Origin: Hymenobacter terricola
GTDB lineage: Bacteria > Bacteroidota > Bacteroidia > Cytophagales > Hymenobacteraceae
Direction: 5' to 3'
DNA length: 64,000 nt
Assembly: GCF_017921975.2 (NCBI RefSeq)
Contig: NZ_JAGEMO020000013.1
Location: 62,001 to 126,000 of the forward strand
In this document: positions 8,848-18,400 of the stretch, one piece after another
Numbering within the stretch: the first letter of the stretch is position 1
Layout of the letters: every line of letters begins with the position of its first letter
Notes under the pieces: generated by a model
Databases searched by the model: none
Seen by the model: only the letters and a program-made list of their open reading frames with translations
Told to the model about the DNA's origin: nothing
Made by a program: the position numbers and the translations under genes

Positions 8848-10356
8848 TTACTCCCCGTTCACCGACCGCGTGCCCGCATAATAATATAGCTCCGCCACCG
8901 CCTTTTCGTAGCTGGCGCGCAGGCTTTCCTGCTTGATGCGCAGGTCGATGAGCTTGGTTTCGCGGGCGTTGATGAGGAAGATGGTGCTTTCGCCGAGGTC
9001 GTATTTCTGGAGCTCGGCTTGCAGCAGGGTGCGCTGGTTGGCGATGGTAAGGGTCTGCACGGCCAGCTGGCGCTCGTAGGCGCGCAGGGAATTGTATACA
9101 GATGTGACCTGGTTGCCGATGGTGCGTCGGCTCTGCTGCTGCTCCAGCACGGTTTCGCGCACGTTGAGGCGGACCACTTGCAGCTGTCCCCGCGCCTGGC
9201 GCAGGAAAATAGGGAGGGCGAAATCTACCCCCACCTTGTAGTTGTTCAAGCCAAAACTGTAGCTCGCAGGCAGCTCCGGGCGATAAAAATCGCCCTGGCT
9301 TAGCAGCGTGCCGCTCACGTTCAGCGTGGGTTTGAGCAGCTCGCGGCGGTACCGCTCTTCCACGCCGAGCTGGAGGATTTTGGCGTCGAGCTTGCGCAGG
9401 GTAGGGTGCTCGGTGGCCGCCCGCTCGCGCAGGCGGGCGAACTCCTGGCGGGTCACGCTGTCCACGCGGGCGGGCTGGGGGATGGCGCGGGCGGGTAGCT
9501 CCACGGGCTGATTGTCCTGGTTCCAAAGGTGGTTGGAGAGCACTAGGCGGGCGTTTTGCAGGTCCACGGCCAGCTGTTCGGCCTGCACCTGGCGGTCCTG
9601 GGTGGTGATGCGGGCTTCCACGGAATCGACGGGGGCCTGGTCGCCCAAATCGACGCGCTGGCGGATGGCGCGGAAGCGGGTTTCGGCCAACTCAACCCCC
9701 TCTTGAATGAGGGCGGCCTGCTGGTAGGTGTAGTACCAGGTCCAGTAGTCCTTGGCGGCCTGTAGCCACACGTCGTTGATTTGCTTCACCCGGTCAGCCT
9801 CGGCCGCCGATACCAGGATGCGGGCCTGCCGCAGGGTGCTGCGCCGGGCATCGATGAGCAGGCCCTGACCCAGCGGCACCGAGAGGCCCACGCCAGCCAG
9901 GCCATTGAGCGGGGTGCGGGTTTCGGGGTTCACGTAGGTGCCCACGTAGCGGTCGTAGCCGGCTTTCAGGTCGATGCCGCCGAGCCAGATGGGGACTTTA
10001 AACTCGTTGGCCCACTTGTTATAGTAGTCGGTGCCGCCGAAGAGTTTGCGGTCGAACCCCGACGTGGCCTTGGGGTCGAAGCCGCCGCGGGCTTGCAGCA
10101 CCTGGCCCCGCGCCCGCTCGCTGAGCAGGGCGGCCTGTTTCACGATGGGGTGGTTGGCAAACACCAGCTCGGCCAAATCCCGCAACGAAAACACGCGGGC
10201 CGTGTCCACGGGCACCACGGCCGTGAGGGGCTGCCCCCGCACCGGCAGGGGCGGGGCTACGGTGGGTGGCGGGGCCGGGCGCGGCACCTGGGCCCAACCA
10301 GTCGCCGACAGCAGCACCAGCAGGCTGACTTGCAGGAATAAAATATGCATCCTCAT
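8848..10356 (-). CDS. TolC-family outer membrane efflux protein
   Basis: A 502-residue exported protein. The ATG at 10356 starts a signal peptide (ending ATGWAQ) and overlaps the stop of the upstream HlyD gene in an ATGA, so a longer frame reaching into HlyD is rejected. Two long helical repeats of the outer-membrane efflux type are visible, with the conserved pattern of a coiled-coil tunnel and short beta-strands. It is the exit duct of the secretion system encoded with 10353-12768. Confidence 0.9.
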   Translation of the reverse strand: MRMHILFLQVSLLVLLSATGWAQVPRPAPPPTVAPPLPVRGQPLTAVVPVDTARVFSLRDLAELVFANHPIVKQAALLSERARGQVLQARGGFDPKATSGFDRKLFGGTDYYNKWANEFKVPIWLGGIDLKAGYDRYVGTYVNPETRTPLNGLAGVGLSVPLGQGLLIDARRSTLRQARILVSAAEADRVKQINDVWLQAAKDYWTWYYTYQQAALIQEGVELAETRFRAIRQRVDLGDQAPVDSVEARITTQDRQVQAEQLAVDLQNARLVLSNHLWNQDNQPVELPARAIPQPARVDSVTRQEFARLRERAATEHPTLRKLDAKILQLGVEERYRRELLKPTLNVSGTLLSQGDFYRPELPASYSFGLNNYKVGVDFALPIFLRQARGQLQVVRLNVRETVLEQQQSRRTIGNQVTSVYNSLRAYERQLAVQTLTIANQRTLLQAELQKYDLGESTIFLINARETKLIDLRIKQESLRASYEKAVAELYYYAGTRSVNGE

Positions 10357-11747
10357 TTCGACTTTTCCTCCTTGCTGCCCCCGGCCGAAGTGGGCGTTGC
10401 GCCGTCGGGCTCCGCTTTCAGGCTGGGCGGGAAGCCGTTGAGCTGCCGCCAGATTTCGTACCACACCGGCACCGAATCGAGGATGACCCAGCCGTACACG
10501 CCCGAACCCAGGCGCAGCTGCCGGGGCCAAATGTGCGCGCGCTCGTCGCCCGCGCCGCGCAATGGCCGCACCAGCAGGCGGTAGCGGCCGTTGGTGCTGC
10601 TCACCACGTCAATCACCGACACCACGCCGCCGAACGTGCCCACCGCCACCGACGGCCAGCCCGAGAACTGGATGGCCGGCCAGCCATCGAACTGCAGCCG
10701 CACCCGCCGGCCGCGCTGAATGAGCGGCACGTCCATGGCCCGCACGTACATTTCGGCGGCCAGCACGGGGTTTTCGGGCTGGAGCGTGGCAATGGATTCG
10801 CCCTCCTTGATGTTCTCGCCGATGCCCGCCTTGAGTGTGCGGACCACGATGCCCGACTGCGGGGCGCGCACGATGTAGCGCCCGCGCCGCGCCTCCACGT
10901 TGCTGATTTTGTTCTGAAGCACGGCCACTTCGCCCTCCGCGCTGGCCCGGCTCGACACGGCCGAGCTGCGGTCGGACTGCGTTTTGGCCAGGTTTTCCTG
11001 GTACTTGGCCCGAATCTCACTGAGCGCGATGCGGGCGTTGGCCAGGCCCTGCTGGCTGCTGGCGAGCTTGTTGCGCTGCGAGGTCACTTTGGCCAAATCC
11101 TCCTGTAGTTTCAAGCGGCGGGTTTCGATGTCGGTGAGCGAAAACAGGCCGTTGCGGTAGCCCACTTCGTAGCGGGCCAGGCGGCTTTTGGCGGTTTCGA
11201 AGAAGTTGGTGACGGCTACCAAATCGGCCTGGTCGATGGCCACCGTGTTGCGGGCCTGCGCTACGCGGTTGGCCGCCGCCGCGAGCTGCACTTGCAGGCC
11301 GGCTTGCAGGGCGTCAATCTGCGCGCCGGCGGCCACCACGCGGGCGGCGTTGGCGCTCACGTTGCCGCGCTTGGCGGCCAGCTGCTCGCGCAGGCGCTCG
11401 GGCAGGTTGGGGTCGAAGTATTCGGAGTTGATTTCGGAGATGGTGAGCAGCGTATCGCCCTTGCGCACGCGCTGGCCCTCGCGCACGGCCCAGTGCTCGA
11501 TGCGGCCCGCGATGGCGTTTTGCACGGCCTGGGGCCGGTCCTGCGGGGTGAGGGCCGTGAGGCTGCCGCTGCCCTCGATGGTTTGCCGCCAGGGCAGAAA
11601 CAGGATGACTACGAACACGAGGCCCACCACCAGCAGCGTGCGGCCCAGCCAGTGCCCGCGCTCGGCGCTCAGCAATTCCTGCTGCGACTGCCGGGGTTTT
11701 TCGTGCCACACCGTTTCGGCCACGCTTTGGTTGCTGAGGTTAAGCAT
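10353..11747 (-). CDS. HlyD-family membrane fusion protein
   Basis: A 464-residue periplasmic adaptor. One membrane helix (about residues 34-53, LVVGLVFVVILFLPW) follows a short cytoplasmic tail. Next come a lipoyl-like hairpin half (VREGQRVRKGD), a long coiled coil of alternating charged and hydrophobic residues (about 125-300) and a beta-barrel domain (RAPQSGIVV, KEGESIATL). It bridges the inner-membrane exporter and TolC. It overlaps the upstream membrane-domain gene by 8 bases and the downstream TolC gene by 4, which indicates translational coupling. Confidence 0.92.
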   Translation of the reverse strand: MLNLSNQSVAETVWHEKPRQSQQELLSAERGHWLGRTLLVVGLVFVVILFLPWRQTIEGSGSLTALTPQDRPQAVQNAIAGRIEHWAVREGQRVRKGDTLLTISEINSEYFDPNLPERLREQLAAKRGNVSANAARVVAAGAQIDALQAGLQVQLAAAANRVAQARNTVAIDQADLVAVTNFFETAKSRLARYEVGYRNGLFSLTDIETRRLKLQEDLAKVTSQRNKLASSQQGLANARIALSEIRAKYQENLAKTQSDRSSAVSSRASAEGEVAVLQNKISNVEARRGRYIVRAPQSGIVVRTLKAGIGENIKEGESIATLQPENPVLAAEMYVRAMDVPLIQRGRRVRLQFDGWPAIQFSGWPSVAVGTFGGVVSVIDVVSSTNGRYRLLVRPLRGAGDERAHIWPRQLRLGSGVYGWVILDSVPVWYEIWRQLNGFPPSLKAEPDGATPTSAGGSKEEKSK

Positions 11748-12768
11748 GGATTTTGGTGGTTTGGGAGTTGGCTTCTTCCAGGGGCAGGTCGGTGACGGCG
11801 GCCAGCTTTTCGGCCCCGGTCAGCATGTCGAACACCGTGCTCACGCCGCTCACCAGCTTCTCGATGGCGCTGCTGATTTGCACGATGAGCACCTCGGCGG
11901 CCACGAACTGGCCCAGGCTCATCTGGCGCGACACCACGAACAGGGTGCCCGCAATCAGCAGCCCGCCCGTGAGCAGCAGGCGCAGCGCGATGCCGTAGTT
12001 AAAGTAGGTTTTCAGCACCCGGAAGTGGCCGTTGCGGGCGCGCAGGTAGCCGGCGGTGAGCTCGTCGGCGCGGGCCAGGGCGTATTCGCGCCGGGCCTCC
12101 TCGTCGCGGTAGGCGGGCAGGTCGGCGGCCACCTGCTCCAGCCAGTCCACCACCTCGTACTTATAGGCCGATTCCTCGATGCTCGTGCTCAGGGCGCGCC
12201 GGTAGTTGAGGGCGTAAATCCCGACGATGCTCAGAATAGTGAACAGGCCCAAGGCAATGAACACCGGGTGATAAAAAGCCAGCACCAGCACCCCAAACAC
12301 TATCTGGAACGCGGCAAACACCAGGTCAATCAGCAGCTTGGTGAGGCCCTTCTGCACCGTCAGGATGTCGAAAAAGCGGTTCACCAGCTCGGGCGGGTTC
12401 GCGCCGGCCAGGGCTTCGGCCCTGATGCGCGGCAGGCGGTAGGCAAACTCGATGGCCGCCTTGGCAAACAGCCGCTGCTCGATGGCCTCCACCAGCACCA
12501 TCTGGCCCAGCAGCAGCACGCCGCCCAGCAGCACGCCGCCCACCACCACCCCAATCAGGATGTAGGTCGAAGCAAACACGGCCCCGGTCGAAACCAGATT
12601 AAACACCGCCTGGGTGCCCAGCGGCAGCGTCAGGCTGACCATGCCCGCCACCAGGGCATAAAAAAAGATGTAGCGAATGGTGTCGCGCTCGGTGTCCAGC
12701 ATCCGCACCAGGCGCTGCCAGGGCGTGGGCGGGGGCGAAGCAGAAGCGTGTGCAGAGTGAGCCGCCAT
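11740..12768 (-). CDS. ABC exporter transmembrane protein lacking its ATPase domain
   Basis: A 342-residue protein made of the six-helix membrane domain of a type I secretion ABC exporter and nothing more. Helices are seen near residues 32-55, 68-95, 145-185 and 255-290. The reading frame stops (TAA) where the linker to the nucleotide-binding domain would begin: no Walker A, signature or Walker B motif follows, and none is encoded next to it. It is first in an operon with HlyD and TolC. The ATPase may be supplied in trans, or the protein may work without one. Confidence 0.85.
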   Translation of the reverse strand: MAAHSAHASASPPPTPWQRLVRMLDTERDTIRYIFFYALVAGMVSLTLPLGTQAVFNLVSTGAVFASTYILIGVVVGGVLLGGVLLLGQMVLVEAIEQRLFAKAAIEFAYRLPRIRAEALAGANPPELVNRFFDILTVQKGLTKLLIDLVFAAFQIVFGVLVLAFYHPVFIALGLFTILSIVGIYALNYRRALSTSIEESAYKYEVVDWLEQVAADLPAYRDEEARREYALARADELTAGYLRARNGHFRVLKTYFNYGIALRLLLTGGLLIAGTLFVVSRQMSLGQFVAAEVLIVQISSAIEKLVSGVSTVFDMLTGAEKLAAVTDLPLEEANSQTTKIHA

Positions 12769-12796
12769 GCCAGTGGGTAAGGGTAATAATGGAATG

Positions 12797-12804
12797 CAAA
12801 ATTA
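12797..12804 (-). promoter_or_regulatory. Promoter -7 element of the secretion operon
   Basis: TAATTTTG read on the minus strand fits TAnnTTTG exactly, 28 bases before the ATG at 12768. The transcript would start near 12790. Confidence 0.5.
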
Positions 12805-12927
12805 CCGCCACCCGCCCAGGCCTCTGATTTGAATTCAGTTAAGAAGGAGTTAAAAAGAGGTTAAAAAGTGCCATGAGTGCAGTTGTGCGCTGGGGCTACC
12901 CGCTGGCCAAAAGCAGGAGCCACCGGG

Positions 12928-13012
12928 AGTAGCGCGAACTTTTAGTTCGCGTCCCCGCGCCGTGAGGTCGATTCAACCGGCGCAACGACGCGAACTAAAA
13001 GTTCGCGCTACT
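12928..13012. repeat. Paired palindrome repeat, AACT type
   Basis: Two 26-base arms (12928-12953 and 12987-13012) are perfect inverted copies, and each is itself a palindrome (GCGAACT-TTT-AGTTCGC). The right arm reaches into the stop codon of the gene at 13011-13739. A related element with GGACT/AGTCC lies at 60298-60379. This looks like a REP-type dispersed element. Confidence 0.8.
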
Positions 13013-13739
13013 AGTAGCCCTCCTTCCGGAAGCCCCAGCTCCGCAGCTCGGCCTCGAACGTATCCGGATAATTCGCCTTCAGCGCGTACACCACGGCCTG
13101 CAGCACCTTGCGCAGCTCCAGCTTCGCGGTGTCTTTCTGGCTCACCGACTTGCTGACTTTGCCGGCCAGGCCATCGGTCTGGCCCAACAGGATTTTGTAT
13201 TCATCGAAACGGGTTTGCCAGTAGGCGCTGCCGAACTCGCGGGCGGCAAAAGGTGCGGCGGCCACGCTGGGCAGCAGCATATCGCGCAGGGCCACGAGGC
13301 GCTGGTCGCGGTCGCGGCTCAGGATGAAGCCGCCGTTTTTGTTGGCCAGCAGGCCGAAGCCGGGCAGGCGGGCATCGGTGCGGGCTTTGTCGTAGCCGCT
13401 GTCTTCGTTCACATACTTTTTCAGGATGCGCAGGCCCTCGTCAAACTGGTCATCGAGCTCCTGCAAGCGCTGGCTTTGCGGGGTGCGGGCGGTGGCAGCC
13501 CCACGCTTTGCGGTGATGGCGGTGCTGAATTCAGCCACCAGCTGGGCAAAGTCGGCCTGGGCTTTCCAGCGCAGCAGAAACCACGTTTCCTTGCCCCAGG
13601 CATCGGCCACGAGCCGGGCCACCTCCGCCAGCGGGCCGTCTTTTTTGGGGATGAGGAGCTTGGGATTCACCACCGCATCGGTGGCTGGAGCGGGGGTGGG
13701 AGAGCCGGCCGGAATGGGCGTGGTAGATTGGTCTGCCAT
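13011..13739 (-). CDS. Hypothetical protein, 242 residues
   Basis: No family was recognised. The N-terminal 25 residues are proline/threonine-rich; the rest is predicted helical and soluble, with no signal peptide or membrane helix. Recurrent aromatic and basic residues (WGKETWFLLRWK, RKEGY at the end) are visible. It stands alone between the secretion operon and a repeat-rich gap. Its last codons (EGY, stop) abut a palindromic repeat, so the natural C-terminus may have been altered by that element. Confidence 0.7.
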   Translation of the reverse strand: MADQSTTPIPAGSPTPAPATDAVVNPKLLIPKKDGPLAEVARLVADAWGKETWFLLRWKAQADFAQLVAEFSTAITAKRGAATARTPQSQRLQELDDQFDEGLRILKKYVNEDSGYDKARTDARLPGFGLLANKNGGFILSRDRDQRLVALRDMLLPSVAAAPFAAREFGSAYWQTRFDEYKILLGQTDGLAGKVSKSVSQKDTAKLELRKVLQAVVYALKANYPDTFEAELRSWGFRKEGY

Positions 13740-13863
13740 GAGGTAAAGAAGTAAGAATGAGGGATGAAATGCACCGTAAGGCTACGGCCCGCCTAAGGTG
13801 CGCAAAATTTTGGGAAAGCCGCTATTTCCCCCGCCATTTTGGGCCGCCGGGGCCGCCTGCCCA

Positions 13864-14031
13864 GGGGCATCCCTGCTGGCTTCGGCCCGCCGTGCCGGTG
13901 GCAACGGGGGCTCCCCACGGTGCCCGGCTCCGGCAGCCAGGTGCGCCGGGGGCTCCCCACGGCCTTCGGCACCCCGCGCCCAGGGCTCCGGGGGCTCCCC
14001 ACTGCTCCCGGCACGAGGTGACATGGGCAGC
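13864..14031. repeat. Four tandem 42-bp repeat units
   Basis: Units begin at 13864, 13906, 13948 and 13990, each exactly 42 bases. The best-kept core is GGGGGCTCCCCAC at the start of units 2-4; unit 1 is degenerate (GGGGCATCCC). The array fills much of the gap between 13740 and 14282. The period is a multiple of three, so all frames stay open across it, but no convincing gene start or family was seen. Confidence 0.75.
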
Positions 14032-14067
14032 GGGGGAATTTTTTCGGGTCCTGCTGGCGCGCTGCTT

Positions 14068-14214
14068 GCTGGCGCGCGTCTGCGACGCGCTGCCCATTGG
14101 CTTCGAGCCGGTGGCTCGGGCAGTGGGCCGGGTGTACAAGCCTAGCCGCGAGTCGTTCGCCCCCGAGCCACCGGCTCGGTTCCAGTCGGCAGCGCGTCGC
14201 AGACGCGCGCCAGC
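14068..14214. repeat. Large inverted repeat (MITE-like hairpin)
   Basis: Outer arms 14068-14094 and 14188-14214 are perfect 27-base complements (core GCGCGTCTGCGACGCGC). Inner arms 14105-14120 and 14162-14177 (GAGCCGGTGGCTCGGG) are perfect 16-base complements, and a 41-base loop sits between. It is likely a mobile palindromic element. Nothing else is seen in 13740-14282. Confidence 0.8.
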
Positions 14215-14282
14215 GGGGTGGAAATAGAAGAGGCTGACGTTCTTTACCGTTTCCTTATAACCCTCGCCACTTTCTTTCTCAC

Positions 14283-15449
14283 ATGCGCCTTCCATCTGCT
14301 GCGCTATTAAGCCTCGCATTTCTTATTGGCTGCGACCAGCGCACTACCAAAACTGAAACCAAAGCAGCGGCGTCCGCGCCAGTACCTGCGCCACCAACTG
14401 CCGCAATTCCGGCGACAGCTGATACTCCTTCTTTGCCTTATTGGGTACCCCCCACTTCGACCGATACGCTGCTCACCCTAAATGGCCAGCCCTACCATCT
14501 GCGTGTGCAGTCCGAATTGGATTCCACGCAACATCTGACCACGATGGTTGAATCTGAACCCGGCCGCTCCGATATGATACGAGGCTACGAGGGAAGATTT
14601 ACTTTCACCTTGCGCGATTCACTTAACCGGCCAGTATTTCGGCGACAGCTGCACAAGGCTGACTTCTACAAGAGAATTGGCGCGGAAGTGGTGGTGCAAA
14701 GCGGTGCGGAAGCCCCCACCTTTTTAGGATACAGCGCGCCTTTCGGGGCGCTGGTCTTCACGCTCGGCTTTGCAGTGCCCGGCACCGACTGGGGCTCCGA
14801 AGCGGTGCTACTTCTTGACTTACAAGGCCGGGTGATACGAATGGCCAATGGCAACGATTATGGCGGTGGCCCCGAAAGCTTCCCCACGCTCTCCAAGGAT
14901 GGCTACACCCTGCTCACGGAAGATGAAGTCCTGAGGGCCAATCGGCCCGCTATTCCTTTAGAGAAGCCCGATGCAGAATTAAGAAGCGCTTTTTTCTTGA
15001 GTGATACTGCCTTAGTTACTGTGTATGAACTGGGGGAATGGCAAAAAAAACGCACTCCTAAGGGCACTGAACAGGAATTTGTGTCTACTTCGGCGCAGAA
15101 GAAAATCCCCAATGCTTTTGTGCTGCATACTCGTACAGGTCAGCTGTTGGGTAAGTTTCGCTACGATGGATACGTAGAGGAAATGGGTTATACAGTGCCC
15201 CGGTTTTATTCGCCCGCTTCGTATACGCTATACCTTTTAGATGAAAACAAAGGCCTGACGTTATTGCCACAAAAAGACCCTGCAAACGCTGTTTTTCTTC
15301 CCTTTGCGGAGATGCCTAAATTCATTGCGCCCAAACGCAAAACGGAAGTAAGGTTTGAAAAGCAAGCGGATAGAAAGCAGTATGCCTTTTATGTTGATAC
15401 GCTTGAACCAACCCATGCGCGCTGCCAACTGCTATACGATGGGAGGTAG
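14283..15449 (+). CDS. Lipoprotein of unknown function (paralogue of 6245-7447)
   Basis: A 388-residue lipoprotein with lipobox LIGC (C17), a short proline/alanine linker and a globular domain colinear with the protein at 6245-7447 (shared LNGQPYHL, RGYEGRFTFTLRD, FLGYSAPFGALVFTL, YAFYVDTL). Its third codon positions are clearly less GC-rich than those of the paralogue, especially after about 14950, so the copies have separate histories. It stands alone, preceded by a repeat-filled gap and convergent with the helicase gene. Function unknown. Confidence 0.8.
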   Translation: MRLPSAALLSLAFLIGCDQRTTKTETKAAASAPVPAPPTAAIPATADTPSLPYWVPPTSTDTLLTLNGQPYHLRVQSELDSTQHLTTMVESEPGRSDMIRGYEGRFTFTLRDSLNRPVFRRQLHKADFYKRIGAEVVVQSGAEAPTFLGYSAPFGALVFTLGFAVPGTDWGSEAVLLLDLQGRVIRMANGNDYGGGPESFPTLSKDGYTLLTEDEVLRANRPAIPLEKPDAELRSAFFLSDTALVTVYELGEWQKKRTPKGTEQEFVSTSAQKKIPNAFVLHTRTGQLLGKFRYDGYVEEMGYTVPRFYSPASYTLYLLDENKGLTLLPQKDPANAVFLPFAEMPKFIAPKRKTEVRFEKQADRKQYAFYVDTLEPTHARCQLLYDGR

Positions 15450-15479
15450 TAGATTTTGCTGCATCACTTCGTAATGCCC

Positions 15480-18400
15480 TCACACCTCCACCACTTCCCC
15501 CGTCCCGAAGTAATAAATAACCCCGCGTACCTCCGCGTACCCCAGCTGCTCGAATAGCGTGGCGTAGTTCCGTAGCAGCCGCTTATGTTTCTCCTGCGGC
15601 GGGGGCAGGCGGAAATCCATCAGCGTGACGCGGCCGCCCAGGCGGTGGTGGGCTTCGAGGGAGGGTTCGAGCACCACGCGGTCGGGCTTGTAGTCGCGCA
15701 GCTTCACGCCGCCCACCAATATTTCGCGCTCCGTTTCCACGCTCAGGTGCGGGGCGAAGTAGGGGGCCAGGCGCGGGTCGCTCACCAGCCGTTCCAGGCT
15801 CTCGACCAGCCGGGGCCGCTCGCGGGCGCTGAGGATGCCCTCGGCCACAAGCTGGCTGGCCACCCGGCCCACATCGGCGGCCGTGAGCAGGCGGCGCAGG
15901 GCAAAGTGCAGCTTGCGGTCCCACTCGCCTTGGGCCTTTTGCTCGTCGAAATCGAAGAGCGTGGTGGCGTGGCGGCGCAGTTTCAGGCGGTCTTCCCAGG
16001 GCGCGGCGGCCAGGTTGGTGAGGTTATAGTTATTGGTTGTTGGTTGTTGGTTGTTAGGTTTTTTGGCGGCTGGTGTGCCTTGGGATATAACGAAAGACAC
16101 TTGTTCCTCCTGCCACTCGCCGCGACCCAACAGGTAACCATGCAGCAAATCGGCCACCGTGCGGGCGGCGTCATTCGTTGTTCGTTGTTTGTTGTCAGTT
16201 GTTAGCTCCTTGTCGCCCGCACCAACAACTGACAACGAAGAACTAACGACTAACGCCGGCCGCTTGCTGATGACGTAGAGCCGGTGGCGCGGCCGGGTGA
16301 AGGCCACGTACAGCGTATTCAGCCCTTCGAGGAAGGTTTTCTCGCGCTCCTCGTCGTACTGCGCCCCCAATACCGTCTGCTGAATGCCCTTGCTCAGGCT
16401 CACCACCGCCACGTCGGGCATCTGCTCTATCGGCTTCTGGCCCGCCTCCAGGTGCCCCCACAGCAGGGTGCCCCGGTGCGGCTCTAGGCTCCAATCGGCA
16501 AAGGGCACAATCACCACGCCATACGCCAAGCCCTTGGCCTTGTGCACCGTGGTGATGGTGATGGCCGCCCGCCCGCCCGGCGCGTTGATGCTGATGCGCC
16601 CCTTGCGCTCCTCCCAGTGCGTGAGAAAATTGCCCAGGTTGTTGCCAAATTTCAGGCTGTATTCCAGCGTCAAATCGAGGAAGCGGAACAAGTAGTCGCT
16701 CTCCCCGTTGCGTCCCAACAGTCCGAACAGGTTCAGCAGCCGTTCGGCCAGCTCGTAGAGGCCCAGGTTGCCGGTTTCGGCCTCGTGCACGTCGTAGCCC
16801 AGCGCCCGCAGCTCATTAAAAAACGACGTGCCGCCCGCCGCATTCGCCACCTCCGCAATGTGGCGGGCCCGCGCCGGCGTGGGAGCCAACCCGCGCACCA
16901 CCTTGTCCACGAGCAGCAGGGCTTCGGCCCGCGCCAGCGTATCGGCCGGCTGGTGCAGCACCCGCAGAATGCTCACCAGCAGGTTCACCACCTCCGCAAA
17001 TTCCAGCGCCAGCGAATCGGCCGAAATAATGGCGTAGCCCCGCTCTTTCAGGAACTTGGCAATGGTCTTGCTGGCCCCGCGCGTGCGGCATAGCACTGCG
17101 ATGTCCTGTAGCTCGTAGCCGTCGCGCAAGGCCTGCTCCACCAGTTGCAGGGTGAGGTAGCAGGTGCTTTCGTCGTAGCCCAGCAGCGCCTCCGGGGCGT
17201 GGCCGGGGAGGGGCTCGGTGGTGTAGGCGCCGGCCGTGGGGTCGTAGAGCAGGGCCGGGGCGTCCTTTTGGGTGAAGAGGAGTTCGACGTGGCCAACGGC
17301 CACCGCACCCCCCCGGCCCCCCGCAAATGCTTGATGCGCATTACCCGCGGAGAGGGGGGAGCCTGGCGATTTCGTTTGGGTGTCGTCTGGCTCCCCCTCT
17401 CCGCGGGAGAGGGGGCCGGGGGGGGAGGTGACGGCACCGGGTGCCAGCTGCCCAAAATGCGCGTCATAAATCCCCGTCACCAATCCCAGCGCCTCGTGCC
17501 GCTCACTCACCGCCTTAAAAAACGAGTTGTTAAAATCAATAATCTCCCGCGCCGACCGGTAGTTCACCTGCAGGGCGCGCGGCTCCAATTTGCCATTGAA
17601 AGACTCATACCGCCCGCGCAGCAGCTCGCGCATCTCCGGTTCCCGGGCCCGCGCCGCCAGCGCTTCCGTGTTGCCCTGGTGCAGGCGCAGAATCTGCTCC
17701 ATCTCGCCCCCCCGCCAGCGGTAAATGGCCTGTTTGGCATCCCCCACCGCCAGGCTGGAGTGCCCATTCGCCAGGGTATTTTCCACCAGCGGCAGCAGGT
17801 TATTCCATTGCAATACCGACGTGTCCTGAAATTCGTCAATCAGAATGTGCTCATATTTCTCACCCAGCCGCTCGTACAAAAACGGCACCGGTTCGGTGAG
17901 CACAATGCTGGCAATGCGTCGGTTAAATTCCGATATTAAAACCACGTTGCGCTCGCGGCTGATTTGTTCCACTATTTTATTTAATTCACTCAGCAGCGAG
18001 GCGTGAAATAAATACGGCTGCATGGCCGCCAGCAACGTGTAATTTGGTAAATAGTCAGCGCGCAATTTATCCAGCGTCGCCACCAATTGGCTCAGCGGTT
18101 CCTTCACCGCATCCACGCGCTCCCGGTCGGCGGCGGTTTTTATTTTGCCGCTGTACCATTTGTCATCGGCCAGCGTGGCGCGCACGTAGCTGTTCGGCCC
18201 GGCCTCGGGTGCCAGCAAATCCACACCCTTCTGCACGTACCCAAAAATGCCGCGCTTGCCCTGAAAAAAGTCGGCCTCCGCCGCGCCCGCCGCGTCCAGC
18301 ACCGCCAGCGCCACCTCCCGCGTCTGCCCAAACGCCGCCTCAATCTCCCCCCGCCGCGCCCGGATTTCCTTGTCCAGCCGCCGGAAATCGGCCAGGCTCA

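Noticed and set aside
10357..10530. N-terminal extension of the TolC gene
   Set aside because: It lies wholly within the HlyD gene, and the ATG at 10356 gives a signal peptide.
13864..14031. CRISPR-like array
   Set aside because: Units are contiguous and degenerate without constant repeats separated by unique spacers, and no cas gene is near.
13757..14227. Open frames across the 42-bp repeats on both strands
   Set aside because: Several frames are open only because the repeat period is a multiple of three and the sequence is GC-rich; none has a credible start, family or promoter.
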